A stretch of 64,000 bases of DNA, from contig NZ_CP072334.1 in NCBI RefSeq assembly GCF_018127805.1, positions 1,528,001-1,592,000 of the forward strand. The letters are read 5' to 3'. Of the stretch, positions 1 through 10,124 are shown in pieces. Position 1 is the stretch's first letter. Every line of letters starts with the position of its first letter. The notes beneath the pieces were generated by a model that did no database searches, had not been told where the DNA came from, and worked only from the letters and a program-made list of their open reading frames with translations. The translations under genes were made by a program, and so were the position numbers. The stretch comes from Prevotella sp. oral taxon 475. Lineage in GTDB: Bacteria; Bacteroidota; Bacteroidia; Bacteroidales; Bacteroidaceae.

Positions 1-1598
1 TGTTCGGGGTCGTTGACGATTTTGGAGAGCCGGTCGATGTCGGTAAAGAGCAGATGAGCGCGCTTATAGGTGGCAAACCGACGACAGAAGCCAATCATTA
101 GGGCATTGGGATTGATGCGCTCGAGCAAGGAGACCACACGTGAGGGATCACCTTGGTTTTTGAGCCAGGTCTCGGTGAATTTCTCGCGGATGAATTGCAC
201 GAGTTTATTTTTCAGGGCCATGCGGGTGGTCCAAATCTCATCGTCGGAGACGTTGTAGATAGCGTGCCAAATGCTCTCGTTACTCTGATCGGCCATGAAA
301 GCGGGATCGAAGTATTTGTCGTAGAGTTGTCGCCATTCAGTGGCGGTCCAAGTGGGCAGGTGTACACCGTTGGTAACATAGCCTACATGGTTTTCTTCAG
401 GATAGTAGCCGCGCCAGATGGGAGAGAACATTTTTTGGCTCACCCAGCCGTGGAGCCGGCTCACGCCATTCACTTCCTGGCAAGTGTTGCAAGCGAAGAC
501 GGACATGCAGAAGCGTTCGTCGTGGTTGTCGGGATTTTCACGACCCATGCCGATGAATTCGTCCCAGGAGAGGCCAAGTCGCTGAGGATAGCCGCCCATG
601 TATTTGCCGAAGAGCTGTTCGTCGAAGTAGTCGTGTCCAGCGGGAACGGGGGTATGGACGGTATAGAGCGAGGAGGCACGAACGAGCTCGAGGGCTTCGT
701 TGAAAGGAGTCCCTGCATCAACGTAGTCGCAGAGTCGCTGTAGGTTGCAGAGGGCGGCATGGCCTTCATTACAGTGATAGATCTGCTTTTCGATACCTAA
801 TTTTTTCAGGGTGAGGATGCCGCCCATGCCGAGGAGAATTTCCTGTTTGAGACGATTTTCATTATCACCGCCATAAAGGGCGTGGGTAATGGGACGGTCG
901 TACTCGGAGTTGAGTTCGTTATCGGTGTCAAGAAGGTAGAGGCTAATTCGGCCTACGTTCATACGCCATACATAGGCGTGAACCTGATAGTTCATATAGG
1001 GTACGTCGACAACGAGGGGGTTGCCTTCTTGGTCAAGCTGTCGCTCGATGGGCAGGGAGTTGAAGTTTTGAGCATCGTAGTTGGCAATCTGCTGTCCGTC
1101 CATACTGAGCGACTGCTTGAAGTAGCCGTAGCGGTAGAGGAAGCCAACGGCGCAGAGGTCAACATTACTATCAGAGGCCTCTTTGAGATAGTCGCCGGCA
1201 AGCATACCCAATCCACCCGAATAGATTTTAACCACTTGGTTAATGCCGTATTCCATACTGAAATAGGCAACAGAGGGACGTTTCTTATCGGGCTCTACAT
1301 CCATATATTTGCGAAAGGCGGTGTAGACGTCTTTCACTTTCTTCATCAGGGCTTTGTCTTTAACGATGGCTTCTTTGCGATCGTAACTCAGACGCTCGAG
1401 AAGCAATACGGGATTGTGACCTACTTCTTCGTAGAGATTTTCGTCGAGACTCTTCCAGAGGTCGCGCGCTTCGTAGTTCCAGGCCCACCACATGTTGTGT
1501 GCCAGCTGGTCTAAGCATTGCAGTTGTTCCGGCAGACGCGACTTGATGGAGAATTCCTTCCATACCGGAGTGTTTGAATAATCGGCTTTAATCTTCAT
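1..1598 (-). CDS. glgP: Alpha-glucan (glycogen) phosphorylase, C-terminus beyond window
   Basis: This GT35 enzyme releases glucose-1-phosphate from glycogen or maltodextrin in the cytoplasm. I translated the minus strand from the ATG at 1598. About 532 codons stay open to the window edge, so the C-terminal part, including the PLP-binding lysine region, is missing. Recognisable segments are [20 protein letters not shown] near the N-terminus, [35 protein letters not shown] and [12 protein letters not shown], all typical of the bacterial alpha-glucan phosphorylase subfamily with a shortened N-terminus. It starts 19 bp after the stop of the glycogen synthase gene on the same strand, so the two genes probably form a glycogen synthesis and breakdown operon. 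Confidence 0.9.
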   Translation of the reverse strand, partial: MKIKADYSNTPVWKEFSIKSRLPEQLQCLDQLAHNMWWAWNYEARDLWKSLDENLYEEVGHNPVLLLERLSYDRKEAIVKDKALMKKVKDVYTAFRKYMDVEPDKKRPSVAYFSMEYGINQVVKIYSGGLGMLAGDYLKEASDSNVDLCAVGFLYRYGYFKQSLSMDGQQIANYDAQNFNSLPIERQLDQEGNPLVVDVPYMNYQVHAYVWRMNVGRISLYLLDTDNELNSEYDRPITHALYGGDNENRLKQEILLGMGGILTLKKLGIEKQIYHCNEGHAALCNLQRLCDYVDAGTPFNEALELVRASSLYTVHTPVPAGHDYFDEQLFGKYMGGYPQRLGLSWDEFIGMGRENPDNHDERFCMSVFACNTCQEVNGVSRLHGWVSQKMFSPIWRGYYPEENHVGYVTNGVHLPTWTATEWRQLYDKYFDPAFMADQSNESIWHAIYNVSDDEIWTTRMALKNKLVQFIREKFTETWLKNQGDPSRVVSLLERINPNALMIGFCRRFATYKRAHLLFTDIDRLSKIVNDPE

Positions 1599-1617
1599 AA
1601 TTCTCAAATTCTGTGGT

Positions 1618-3285
1618 TTATGATTTTGTATTCTTGTTTCTTTCTTCTGCACGGCGCAGAGCGAAGTCGTAGGCCGTTGCGTAATAGGCGATGAACCGGG
1701 TCCATAAGGCTTTTTTCGAGAGGGCCTTAGCGTTGCGTTGAGCGGTCTCCACTTCTGGTTTGGTTAGGGAGGCATATTGAACGATGGTGGACTGGATCTC
1801 GTCGGCTACGTCGTGGTAATTGTAGTCGGTTCGGTGAATCACCTTCACGCCGCTTTCGATTCCGGGTCGCGCCATCTGCGTATTGGCCCAAAGTCCAAAA
1901 CCGGCCAAGTCGGTGGTGATGCAAGGGATACCGAAAGCAATGGCTTCAAGCGGGGTATAACCCCAGGGCTCGTAGTAGGAAGGATAGACGCAGAGGTCGT
2001 TGCCAAGGATGATGTCGTAATACGGTGCGTTGAAGATACCGTCTGTGCCGTTGAGATAGCAAGGCACGAAGATAATTTTTACATTGTCTTCGGCGGCGTT
2101 TCTGAAGTCGAGCGATTGCAACATCCGCAGCACATTATCTTGCTCCATGTTGTGTAGCCAGTGAGTAAGCATGGGATGATCGAGCGGCGTGTCGTAGATG
2201 CGCTCGCAATCCTGAAGACGCGCTTGCAGGTCGGCCCGCGGCTCGGCGACCCAAGCCGGTACGTCGATAAAGGCCAAGACGTTGCGCTGGAGCCGTTTGT
2301 CAAATCGTAATCGGTTGATGGCATCGATATAAACGTCGATGCCTTTGTTGCGGAACTCATAGCGCCCGCTGGTCGAGAGAATGAGCGTATCGTCATCGAA
2401 GGTTTGTCCAATCAAGGCGTTGGCCACGCGGAGCAATTGTTTCCGAGCTTGTTTGCGTTTCGCGGTGAAGGCTGCACCTTTCGGAACAAAGTCGTCTTCA
2501 AAACCATTGGGCAGGACAATGTCTGCGGGTCGATCCAGAAGTTCACGGCATTCGTTAGCCGTAATATCGCTCACGGTGGTGAAACAGTCTACGTGCAGAG
2601 CTGTTTGCTTCTCAATCGAGTGTTTGCTTTGCATGTTCAGCTCGCCAGCCATTTGGTCGCCGTTGTAAGCGAAGAGGTATTCGTAAAGCGGTTTATTGTT
2701 GCCTGCAATGCTTCTACCAATGCTGGTGGCATGAGTGGTGAAAAGGGTGGCTACTTCCGGCAGATGCTGGCGGAGATACAGCAACCCTAAACCTGTCATC
2801 CACTCGTTACCATGGTAAATCACTCGATGATCTCGGTTTTTAAGAACATGGCGATAGAAGCTTTCTACTACACGGGCTGCCGCATAAGAGAACATCGAAG
2901 CTTCGTCGTAGTCGCCATAGGCATGTAGGCTGTCCACCTGAAATGCTTCCCACATTTCGCTGTAAATCCGGTCTTTCTCGGAAAAGAACGGTCGGAAGTC
3001 TACAAGCACGGCAAGAGGAGAGCCCGGAACATTCCAACGCCCTACCCTAACATTTAGTCCTTCGTTGGCTGCTTGCGATTGCCAATCATCATAAAGACCT
3101 GGAGTTTCTTGAAAATCGAAGTTTGCAGAGCCTAAATCAGGACCGATAAAGAAAATTTTATCTGGCATCAGCCGTTGCAAAGTCAATGCTCTTGTAGAAA
3201 GAACGGTATAAATTCCGCCTACTTTATTGCACACTTCCCAACTCGATTCAAAAATATAGTCGGGGAATAGCTTGTCTCTATTCAT
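1618..3285 (-). CDS. Glycogen synthase, GT3 (eukaryote-like) type
   Basis: This protein of 555 aa builds alpha-1,4-glucan from a nucleotide-sugar donor. The N-terminus [20 protein letters not shown] and the region [16 protein letters not shown] belong to the GT3-like glycogen synthases of Bacteroidota, not the GT5 GlgA type. The C-terminal half has the donor-binding segment [19 protein letters not shown] followed by [11 protein letters not shown], with the acidic residue of the E-x7-E type motif. A -7 box on the minus strand at 3309-3316 gives a short 5' leader. The stop lies 19 bp before the phosphorylase start. The donor sugar (UDP- or ADP-glucose) cannot be read from the sequence. Confidence 0.92.
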   Translation of the reverse strand: MNRDKLFPDYIFESSWEVCNKVGGIYTVLSTRALTLQRLMPDKIFFIGPDLGSANFDFQETPGLYDDWQSQAANEGLNVRVGRWNVPGSPLAVLVDFRPFFSEKDRIYSEMWEAFQVDSLHAYGDYDEASMFSYAAARVVESFYRHVLKNRDHRVIYHGNEWMTGLGLLYLRQHLPEVATLFTTHATSIGRSIAGNNKPLYEYLFAYNGDQMAGELNMQSKHSIEKQTALHVDCFTTVSDITANECRELLDRPADIVLPNGFEDDFVPKGAAFTAKRKQARKQLLRVANALIGQTFDDDTLILSTSGRYEFRNKGIDVYIDAINRLRFDKRLQRNVLAFIDVPAWVAEPRADLQARLQDCERIYDTPLDHPMLTHWLHNMEQDNVLRMLQSLDFRNAAEDNVKIIFVPCYLNGTDGIFNAPYYDIILGNDLCVYPSYYEPWGYTPLEAIAFGIPCITTDLAGFGLWANTQMARPGIESGVKVIHRTDYNYHDVADEIQSTIVQYASLTKPEVETAQRNAKALSKKALWTRFIAYYATAYDFALRRAEERNKNTKS

Positions 3286-3308
3286 TCAATATCTGTAAAT
3301 AATGTGTG

Positions 3309-3316
3309 CAAAGGTA
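3309..3316 (-). promoter_or_regulatory. -7 box (TACCTTTG) for glycogen synthase operon
   Basis: The minus strand reads TACCTTTG here, matching the Bacteroidota TAnnTTTG -7 consensus, about 25 nt before the glycogen synthase ATG. No clear TTTG sits at the expected upstream distance. Confidence 0.6.
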
Positions 3317-3509
3317 GTACATTTTTTATAGAACAAGAATCGAATGTCTCATTATTTTGTACGTTCGCTGTGCAAAGGTTATCTCATCACGAGGCCTCTC
3401 CCACTCTATTTCCAAGGCGGATTGACGGTGGGTCGGAGGATTGGAGAATTTTGTCGATGGAAGGTGTTGCAACTTTCCTGTGCGGGGAGAAACTTTCCAT
3501 TATTTATCG

Positions 3510-3517
3510 TACCTTTG
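3510..3517 (+). promoter_or_regulatory. -7 box (TACCTTTG) for the RSH gene
   Basis: TACCTTTG lies 31 nt before the ATG at 3549. The reading frame is open further upstream to an ATG at 3441, but that codon precedes the promoter, so the downstream start is chosen. Confidence 0.6.
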
Positions 3518-3548
3518 CAGCCGGGATTTCCTTTTAAAAAGATTGCAC

Positions 3549-5756
3549 ATGGAAGAGAAACTCATTTTTACGCAAGCAGAGGAGGAGAAGACGCAGGAGC
3601 TTCTGGATCGACTGTTGAAGAACGATGCCAACGGATTCCTGCCCGACGATTGTGACAAACTGCGCCGGCATCTCTCGGTCTCTATCGACGCCGGTTGTCT
3701 GCAACGCAACGCTTTCGGACTGAACCCCATCCTCCACGCTCTGCAAACAGCTGAGATTGCCGTCGAGGAGATTGGCGTACGTCGGGATGCCATCATCGCC
3801 GTAGTGCTTTACACGAGCGTCGTGGCGGGCAACTCTTCGGAGGAAGACATCGAGAAGGAATTCGGGGCAGGCGTGGCACAGATCATCCACGGATTGGCTC
3901 GCATTCAGGAGCTTTACAAGCGCAATCCTGTGATCGAGAGCGAGAACTTCCGCAATCTGCTCATTTCTTTTGCTGAAGACATGCGCGTGATTCTCCTCAT
4001 GATTGCCGACCGGGTGAACCTGATGCGTCAGGTGCGCGACACGCTCAACGAGGAGGCCCGACAGCAAGTGGCCCAAGAGGCCAGTTATCTGTATGCGCCG
4101 TTGGCTCACAAACTGGGGCTCTACAAGCTGAAGAGCGAACTCGAAGACCTCAGTCTTAAATATCTCGAGCACGACGCCTACTATCTCATCAAAGAAAAGC
4201 TCAACGCCACCAAGCGAGTCCGCGACAGCTACATCGAGCGATTCATCGCCCCCATCCAGGAGAGCCTCGAGCAGGCCGGTCTGCATTTCCACATGAAAGG
4301 CCGGACGAAGAGCATCCACTCCATTTGGCAGAAGATGAAGAAGCAGAAATGTGGTTTCGAGGGCATCTACGACCTCTTTGCCATTCGCATCATCATCGAT
4401 TCGCCCGTAGAGAAAGAGAAGATGCAGTGCTGGCAGGCCTACTCCATCGTGACAGACATGTACATGCCCAATCCCAAACGCCTGCGCGACTGGCTCAGCG
4501 TGCCCAAGAGCAACGGCTACGAAAGTCTGCACATCACCGTCTTGGGTCCTGAGAAAAAGTGGGTAGAAGTGCAGATTCGCACCGAGCGGATGGACGAAAT
4601 CGCCGAAAAAGGCCTCGCCGCCCACTGGCGATACAAGGGCATCAAGGGTGAGAGCGGCGTCGACGAGTGGCTCTCCAACATCCGCGCCGCCCTCGAGAGC
4701 AACGACGACCTGCAACTCATGGATCAGTTCAAGATGGGCCTCAACGAAGACGAAGTGTTCGTCTTCACCCCCAAGGGCGAACTGCTCAAATTCCCCAAAG
4801 GAGCCACCATTCTCGACTTCGCCTACCGCATCCACTCCGGCGTGGGCAATCGATGCGTAGGCGGAAGCATCAACGGGAGAAACGTATCGCTGCGAACCGA
4901 ACTCAAATCGGGCGACGAGGTGGAAATCCTCACCCAGAACAATCAGACTCCGAAGCCCGACTGGGTGAACATCGTCAAAACCCCGCGCGCCAAAGCCAAG
5001 ATCAAGCTCTCGCTCAAAGACGCTCTCGTCAAAGACAGTCTCTACGCCCGCGAACTGCTCGAGCGGCGGATGAAGAACCGCAAGATCGATTTCGACGAGA
5101 GCACCATGATGCACCTCATCAAGCGGATGGGCTTCAAACTGGCCACCGACTTCTACAAACAGCTTGCCGACGGGAAGCTCGACGTGGGCGAGGTGATCGA
5201 GACCTACGTCGAGGTGCGCAACCACGACCTCAATCTCAACGCCACCCCCACGCGCAGTGCCACCGAATATAGCTTCGACCATCCCGACGAAGAAACCTCC
5301 CGCAGCAAAGACGACGTGCTCGTCATCGACCGCAACCTCAAAGGCCTGGACTTCTCTCTGGCCAAATGCTGCCAGCCCATCTACGGCGATCCCGTCTTCG
5401 GCTTCGTCACCGTGAGCGGCGGCATCAAAATCCACCGCGACAACTGCCCCAATGCCCCCGAACTGCGCCGACGATTCGGCTACCGCATCGTCAAAGCCCG
5501 CTGGAGCGGCAAAAACGCCGGTCAATACAGCCTCACCCTCAAAGTGGTGGGCAACGACGACCTGGGCATCGTCAACAACATCACGAGCATCATCTCGAAA
5601 GAAGAAAAAATCGTGATGCGTTCCATCAACATCGATTCCCACGACAGCCTCTTCGACGGAACCATCGTCATTCAGCTCGAAGACGTCTCCAAACTCGAGG
5701 CCCTCATCAAAAAAATCCGCGCCGTGAAAGGGGTCAAACACGTGAGCCGAATTTAA
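3549..5756 (+). CDS. RelA/SpoT family (p)ppGpp synthetase with decayed hydrolase site
   Basis: This cytoplasmic stringent-response enzyme has 735 aa and the long RSH layout: N-terminal HD-hydrolase region (about 30-190), synthetase (about 230-400), TGS (about 405-465, DEVFVFTPKGELLKFPKGAT) and C-terminal ACT (last ~75 residues). The synthetase looks intact: GRTKSIHSIWQKMKK, YDLFAIRIII, RLRDWLSVPKSNGYESLH and VEVQIRTERMDEIAEKGLAA. RLRD resembles the RxKD motif of bifunctional enzymes. The hydrolase metal site is lost: where the family has HDxxED, this protein reads YTSVVA (context VVLYTSVVAGN). I infer that it makes (p)ppGpp but cannot degrade it. Family members and the promoter at 3510 both point to MEEKLIF as the N-terminus. 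Confidence 0.9.
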   Translation: MEEKLIFTQAEEEKTQELLDRLLKNDANGFLPDDCDKLRRHLSVSIDAGCLQRNAFGLNPILHALQTAEIAVEEIGVRRDAIIAVVLYTSVVAGNSSEEDIEKEFGAGVAQIIHGLARIQELYKRNPVIESENFRNLLISFAEDMRVILLMIADRVNLMRQVRDTLNEEARQQVAQEASYLYAPLAHKLGLYKLKSELEDLSLKYLEHDAYYLIKEKLNATKRVRDSYIERFIAPIQESLEQAGLHFHMKGRTKSIHSIWQKMKKQKCGFEGIYDLFAIRIIIDSPVEKEKMQCWQAYSIVTDMYMPNPKRLRDWLSVPKSNGYESLHITVLGPEKKWVEVQIRTERMDEIAEKGLAAHWRYKGIKGESGVDEWLSNIRAALESNDDLQLMDQFKMGLNEDEVFVFTPKGELLKFPKGATILDFAYRIHSGVGNRCVGGSINGRNVSLRTELKSGDEVEILTQNNQTPKPDWVNIVKTPRAKAKIKLSLKDALVKDSLYARELLERRMKNRKIDFDESTMMHLIKRMGFKLATDFYKQLADGKLDVGEVIETYVEVRNHDLNLNATPTRSATEYSFDHPDEETSRSKDDVLVIDRNLKGLDFSLAKCCQPIYGDPVFGFVTVSGGIKIHRDNCPNAPELRRRFGYRIVKARWSGKNAGQYSLTLKVVGNDDLGIVNNITSIISKEEKIVMRSINIDSHDSLFDGTIVIQLEDVSKLEALIKKIRAVKGVKHVSRI

Positions 5757-5780
5757 TTGAGAATCGACCCTTAGATGTCA

Positions 5781-6316
5781 CTGAGCGACTCAAAACCATC
5801 GCGGAGACAAAAACGACGCTACTGAGCGACTCAAAACCACCGCGGAGACAAAAACGACGCTACTGAGCGGCTCAAAACCATCGCGGAGACAAAAATGAGG
5901 CTACTGAGCGGCTCAAAACCATCACGGAGACAAAAATGAGGCTACTGAGCGGCTCAAAACCACCGCGGAGACAAAAACGACGCTACTGAGCGGCTCAGTG
6001 ACGCCACGGAGACAAAAACGACGCTACTGTACCCTACAAAACCATCACGGAGACAAAAATGGTGCTACTGTACCCTACAATAACGCCGCGGAGACAAAAA
6101 TGAGGCTACTGTACCCTACAATAACGCCGCGGAGACAAAAATGACGCCACTGTACCCTACAAAACCATCATCAGAGGCCAAAATGATGTAATTGTACCCT
6201 ACAGTGACGCCGCGGAGACAAAAATGAGGCTACTGTACCCTACAAAACCATCATCAAAGGCAAAAACAGGGCTACTGTACCCTACAGTGACGCCACGGAG
6301 ACCAAAAACGATACAA
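5781..6316 (+). repeat. Tandem array, 13 copies of a ~41-bp unit
   Basis: Units begin at 5781, 5822, 5863, 5904, 5945, 5986, 6027, 6068, 6109, 6150, 6192, 6233 and 6275, so the period is 41 bp with two single-base insertions. Each unit opens with an 11-bp near-palindrome, then a linker of the type CGGAGACAAAAA. In copies 1-6 the palindrome is TGAGCGRCTCA; from copy 7 on it is TGTACCCTACA. The array fills the gap between the RSH gene and gmk. I see no coding potential conserved across units. Confidence 0.9.
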
Positions 6317-6362
6317 TCTCACCGCGAGGAAATCCCTCCTCCAACCAAAAATATCAACCATC

Positions 6363-6959
6363 ATGTGTTCAAACCAACCATCCGCCCCAGGGCGTTGCAT
6401 CATCTTCTCGGCCCCCTCGGGCTCGGGTAAAAGCACCATCATCCGCTGGCTGATGGAAGAGCATCCCGAGTTGCGACTCACCTTCTCCATCTCCTGCACC
6501 AGCAGACCGCCGCGCGGAAACGAACAACACGGCGTGGAATACTTCTTCCTCTCGCCCGAAGAATTTCGCCGCCGCATCAAAGCCGGCGAATTTCTCGAGT
6601 ACGAAGAGGTGTACAAAGACCGATTCTACGGCACACTCACCTCGCAAGTGGAACGACAACTGGAAGAAGGGCAAAACGTACTCTTCGACGTCGACGTGCT
6701 CGGCGGCTGCAACATCAAGCGGTTTTACGGACAGCGAGCACTGAGCATCTTCGTCCAACCGCCATCGGTGGAAGAACTGCGCAGACGGCTCAACGCCCGA
6801 GCCACAGACGCACCCGAGGTGATCGACAGTCGCATCGCACGCGCCGAATACGAACTGAGCTTCGCAACGCAGTTCGACCGCGTCATCCTCAACGACCGCC
6901 TCGACCAAGCCCAGCAACAAGCCCTCCAAGCCATCCAATCCTTCCTCACCCCAAGATGA
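6363..6959 (+). CDS. gmk: Guanylate kinase
   Basis: The 198-aa product phosphorylates GMP to GDP in the cytoplasm. The P-loop SAPSGSGKSTI is at about residues 17-27, followed by SISCTSRPPRGNEQHGVEYF (GMP-binding region) and EYEEVYKDRFYGT. Length and motif order are normal for the family. The stop codon overlaps the start of nadD by four bases (ATGA), which indicates translational coupling. The start follows a 41-bp repeat array, and the promoter was not identified. Confidence 0.95.
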   Translation: MCSNQPSAPGRCIIFSAPSGSGKSTIIRWLMEEHPELRLTFSISCTSRPPRGNEQHGVEYFFLSPEEFRRRIKAGEFLEYEEVYKDRFYGTLTSQVERQLEEGQNVLFDVDVLGGCNIKRFYGQRALSIFVQPPSVEELRRRLNARATDAPEVIDSRIARAEYELSFATQFDRVILNDRLDQAQQQALQAIQSFLTPR

Positions 6960-7537
6960 TACGCACCGGATTCTACGGAGGGTCGTTCAACCCCATCCAC
7001 AACGGACATATCGCCCTGGCCCGACGATTTCTCGAAGACATGAAACTGGACGAGGTGTGGTTCGTCGTCTCCCCCCAAAACCCTTTTAAACGCGAGAGCA
7101 ACGACCTGCTCGACAACCAGCTGCGACTCCAAATCGTCCAAACCGCCATCGCAGACGAACCCCGCTTCCACGCCACCGACTACGAGTTCCGCCTCCCCAC
7201 CCCCTCCTACACCTGGCGCACACTGCAACACCTGGCACAAGACAAACCCGAACGCGAATTCACCCTCCTGATCGGAGCCGACAACTGGGCCTCCTTCAAT
7301 CGATGGAATCACCACGAAGACATCCTCGCCCATCACCGCATCGCTGTCTACCCCAGACGCCACTTCTCCATCGCTCCGGCAACACTCCCTCCCAACGTCA
7401 CACTGCTCCGCACACCGCTCTACGACATCAGTAGCACAAACATCCGCCACCGCATTCGTCAAGGAATGTCGGTGGCGGATGTCCTGCCGAAAAATATTTT
7501 GGAAATGGCCGTAGCCGCCTATCGAGTAAACGACTGA
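6956..7537 (+). CDS. nadD: Nicotinate-nucleotide adenylyltransferase
   Basis: NadD (193 aa) adenylates nicotinate mononucleotide in NAD synthesis. The nucleotidyltransferase signature GGSFNPIHNGH is at residues 6-16, and the C-terminal SSTNIRHRI matches the SxTxIR motif. It overlaps gmk by 4 bp and is convergent with the permease gene, leaving only 11 bp between stops. Confidence 0.95.
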   Translation: MIRTGFYGGSFNPIHNGHIALARRFLEDMKLDEVWFVVSPQNPFKRESNDLLDNQLRLQIVQTAIADEPRFHATDYEFRLPTPSYTWRTLQHLAQDKPEREFTLLIGADNWASFNRWNHHEDILAHHRIAVYPRRHFSIAPATLPPNVTLLRTPLYDISSTNIRHRIRQGMSVADVLPKNILEMAVAAYRVND

Positions 7538-7548
7538 ATCGCTCGCCC

Positions 7549-8793
7549 CTACTCGTATCGCATCGATCGGGCCGGATGAATCTTCGAAACCAAATAACTC
7601 GGCGCAATGAGTACCAAAACACAGATGCCCAACGTCGCCAAATTGAGAAGAAAAATCACCGCCGGATGAAATTCCACCGGCACCGTGCTCACATAATAAG
7701 TTGCGGCATCCAAACGCACCAGTCCCGTAAAACGCTGCAAAGCAATCAGTCCGATACCGATCACGTTGCCCATCAAGAGTCCCTTGCCAATCGTAAAAAC
7801 AGAGAACCAAAGAAAAGTATGCCGGATGGTGCGGTTGCGTGCCCCAACGGCCTTGAGAAGACCTATCATCGCCGTGCGCTCGAGAATGATGATGAGCAAA
7901 CCCGAAATCATCGTCACGGCAGCCACGGCAAGCATCAGCCCAAGAATGATCCAAACGTTGAGATCGAGCAGATCGAGCCAAGAAAAGATCTGCGGACAGG
8001 CCTCCTTGATCGTCTGCGAAGAATACGTCTCACCGTAACGATCTACCGTTCGATTCACCTTCTGGACAAGCAGACGCTCCGTCGCCGAAAGTCGATCGAA
8101 ATCATCCACCGTCAACTCCGCCCCACTGGCCTGGTCGGACTCCCATCCATTGAGCTTCACCGCCGTATAAAGATCGATGAAACAAGTCACCCGGTCGTAC
8201 TGCGAAAGATGGGTGCGGTAAATACCCGCAACCCGCAAGCGACGCACCCGAATGCCGTTATAGTCGATAAAGTAGGCAAAAATCTGGTCCCCAACCTGAA
8301 GCCTCAGTTCATTAGCCATGATGTCCGAGATAAGCAGTTGCTGCGTGCTGTGTGTATCGGAAAACCGAGGGATGGAACCCGCTATCAGGTTCTGATGAAG
8401 GAAAGTGGTGTCGTAGTCGGCCGCAATCCCCTTGAAAGCCACCCCGAGAAAATCTGTCTCCGTCTTCAAAACGCCTTGCTTCACCGCATAACGCTGCACA
8501 TGCTTCACACCGGGAATCTGGCGAAGCAACCGCAACATCGAGTCACCCATCTGTATGGGGTATTGTTCGGAGGCCTGCAACGTCATAAAGTTGGCCACCT
8601 GAATATGACTGCCGAATCCCACCACCTTGTCGCGGATGGTGTGTTTAAATCCAAAGACAACGCTCACAGAAACGAGCATCACAGCCAGTCCGATAGCAAC
8701 ACCGGCAATGGCAATGCGAATAGCTGGACGCGCCACGCGGTTTTTATCGTCGCTGTTGTAGATACGGCGAGCAAGAAAGAGAGGTAGGTTCAC
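7549..8793 (-). CDS. FtsX-like ABC permease (LolC/LolE type)
   Basis: This inner-membrane permease of about 414 aa belongs to the MacB/FtsX superfamily, which mobilises lipoproteins or other envelope substrates. One N-terminal membrane helix (AIAGVAIGLAVMLVSVSVVF) is followed by a periplasmic domain and three C-terminal helices around LDLNVWIILGLMLAVAAVTM, FSVFTIGKGLLMGNVIGIG and FLLNLATLGICVLVLI. The frame is open to an ATG at 8856, but relatives start at NLPLFLARRIY; I therefore choose the GTG at 8793, which also removes overlap with the upstream aminotransferase. The ATG at 8832 is an alternative. No ATPase is adjacent. Confidence 0.82.
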   Translation of the reverse strand: MNLPLFLARRIYNSDDKNRVARPAIRIAIAGVAIGLAVMLVSVSVVFGFKHTIRDKVVGFGSHIQVANFMTLQASEQYPIQMGDSMLRLLRQIPGVKHVQRYAVKQGVLKTETDFLGVAFKGIAADYDTTFLHQNLIAGSIPRFSDTHSTQQLLISDIMANELRLQVGDQIFAYFIDYNGIRVRRLRVAGIYRTHLSQYDRVTCFIDLYTAVKLNGWESDQASGAELTVDDFDRLSATERLLVQKVNRTVDRYGETYSSQTIKEACPQIFSWLDLLDLNVWIILGLMLAVAAVTMISGLLIIILERTAMIGLLKAVGARNRTIRHTFLWFSVFTIGKGLLMGNVIGIGLIALQRFTGLVRLDAATYYVSTVPVEFHPAVIFLLNLATLGICVLVLIAPSYLVSKIHPARSMRYE

Positions 8794-8818
8794 AGAGCAG
8801 AACTTTTTAAGGAAAGAC

Positions 8819-10027
8819 TTATGAATCGGCATTCTCACGCCCGGGATAAACCTCAAGGGCCTTGCGCAACACTAAAAGAGCTTGTTCAAGATCTTCTTTT
8901 TTCAACACGTAGGCAATACGCACCTGATTCCGCCCGGCTCCCGGCGTAGTGTAAAACCCCGAGGCAGGAGCCATCATCACAGTCTGACCATTGTAAGCAA
9001 ATTCCTCTAAACACCATCTGCAGAATTTCTCACTATCGTCTACAGGCAATTTTGCTACAGTGTAGAACGCTCCCATCGGGATGGGAGAATAAACTCCCGG
9101 AATACGGTTCAGTCCGTCGATAAGGCATTTCCGACGTTCCACATATTCGTCGTACACGCTGCGGAAATATTCCTCCGGCGCATCGAGTGAAGCCTCTGCA
9201 ACAATCTGTCCCAGTAGCGGAGGAGAAAGCCGGGCCTGACAAAACTTCATCACCGTTGCCCTCACTTCGGCATTCTTGGTAATCAATGCGCCAATACGAA
9301 TGCCACATTCTGAATATCTTTTCGAAACGGAGTCGATAAGAATTACATTCTGCTCCACCCCCTCAAGATTGCACGCACTAACATAGGGCGAACCTGTATA
9401 GATATATTCACGGTACACTTCATCGGAAAAAAGATAGAGGTCGTACTTCTTCACCAGGTCGCGAATCTGGTTCATCTCCCGACGAGTATAAAGATAGCCC
9501 GTGGGATTGTTGGGATTACAAATCATAATGGCACGTGTGCGACTGTTAATCAGTTCTTCAAACTTCTCTACCTTGGGCAGTGCAAAGCCCTCTTCAATCG
9601 TAGTGGCGATGGTTCGGATAGTGGCACCTGCCGAAATAGCAAACGCCATATAATTGGCATAAGCCGGTTCAGGGATAATGATTTCGTCACCGGGATTTAA
9701 ACATGCCATGAATGCGAAAAGCACAGCCTCCGATCCTCCCGAGGTAACAATGATATCGTCGGCTGTAATGTCGATGCCATATTTCTTGTAATAGCCCGTG
9801 AGTTTCTCGCGATAAGACAGATAACCCTGTGAAGGAGAATACTCCAGCACCGTTCTATCGATATTCTTCAGCGCATCGAGCCCTACTTGCGGCGTAGGAA
9901 GGTCGGGCTGTCCGATATTGAGATGATATACTTTTATTCCGCGATTCTTTGCCGCAACGGCAAGAGGAGCCAATTTTCGGATGGGCGACTCCGGCATTTC
10001 TATTCCGCGAACTGAAATTTCAGGCAT
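8819..10027 (-). CDS. Class I/II PLP-dependent aminotransferase
   Basis: This cytoplasmic transaminase of 402 aa belongs to the AspC/MalY-like fold type I family. It has HLNIGQPDLPTP, TSGGSEAVLFAF (cofactor phosphate binding), CNPNNPTGY, FSDEVYREY, and the PLP lysine in DSVSKRYSECGIRIGA. The amino-acid substrate cannot be assigned. The frame extends to an ATG at 10102, but a -7 box at 10057-10064 lies inside that extension, so the start MPEISVRGIEMPESPIRKL at 10027 is favoured. The gene lies upstream of the permease gene on the same strand. Confidence 0.88.
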   Translation of the reverse strand: MPEISVRGIEMPESPIRKLAPLAVAAKNRGIKVYHLNIGQPDLPTPQVGLDALKNIDRTVLEYSPSQGYLSYREKLTGYYKKYGIDITADDIIVTSGGSEAVLFAFMACLNPGDEIIIPEPAYANYMAFAISAGATIRTIATTIEEGFALPKVEKFEELINSRTRAIMICNPNNPTGYLYTRREMNQIRDLVKKYDLYLFSDEVYREYIYTGSPYVSACNLEGVEQNVILIDSVSKRYSECGIRIGALITKNAEVRATVMKFCQARLSPPLLGQIVAEASLDAPEEYFRSVYDEYVERRKCLIDGLNRIPGVYSPIPMGAFYTVAKLPVDDSEKFCRWCLEEFAYNGQTVMMAPASGFYTTPGAGRNQVRIAYVLKKEDLEQALLVLRKALEVYPGRENADS

Positions 10028-10056
10028 ATATAATCGTTCTAAAAATGAGTGACGTG

Positions 10057-10064
10057 CAAAGGTA
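10057..10064 (-). promoter_or_regulatory. -7 box (TACCTTTG) for the aminotransferase
   Basis: The minus strand reads TTGTTACCTTTGCACG. The box is 30 nt before the chosen ATG at 10027 and makes the upstream ATG at 10102 untenable as the start of this transcript. Confidence 0.65.
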
Positions 10065-10124
10065 ACAATAAAATCCAGCTCGCTGCAGTAGCCCACTTGC
10101 ATTTATTCAAATTGCAGAGCATTT

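Noticed and set aside
3534..5741. A 735-codon open frame on the minus strand, antisense to the RSH gene
   Set aside because: It mirrors the RSH gene almost end to end. The frame stays open because the sense gene favours codons ending in C, and the predicted protein is an Asp/Val/Phe-rich string without any family motif.
6725..7981. Long minus-strand open frame across gmk, nadD and the permease 3' end
   Set aside because: It crosses three well-supported genes and shows no motif; codon-bias shadow.
7576..8787. 403-codon plus-strand open frame
   Set aside because: Antisense to the FtsX-like permease, basic and Gln/His-rich composition, no promoter or motif.
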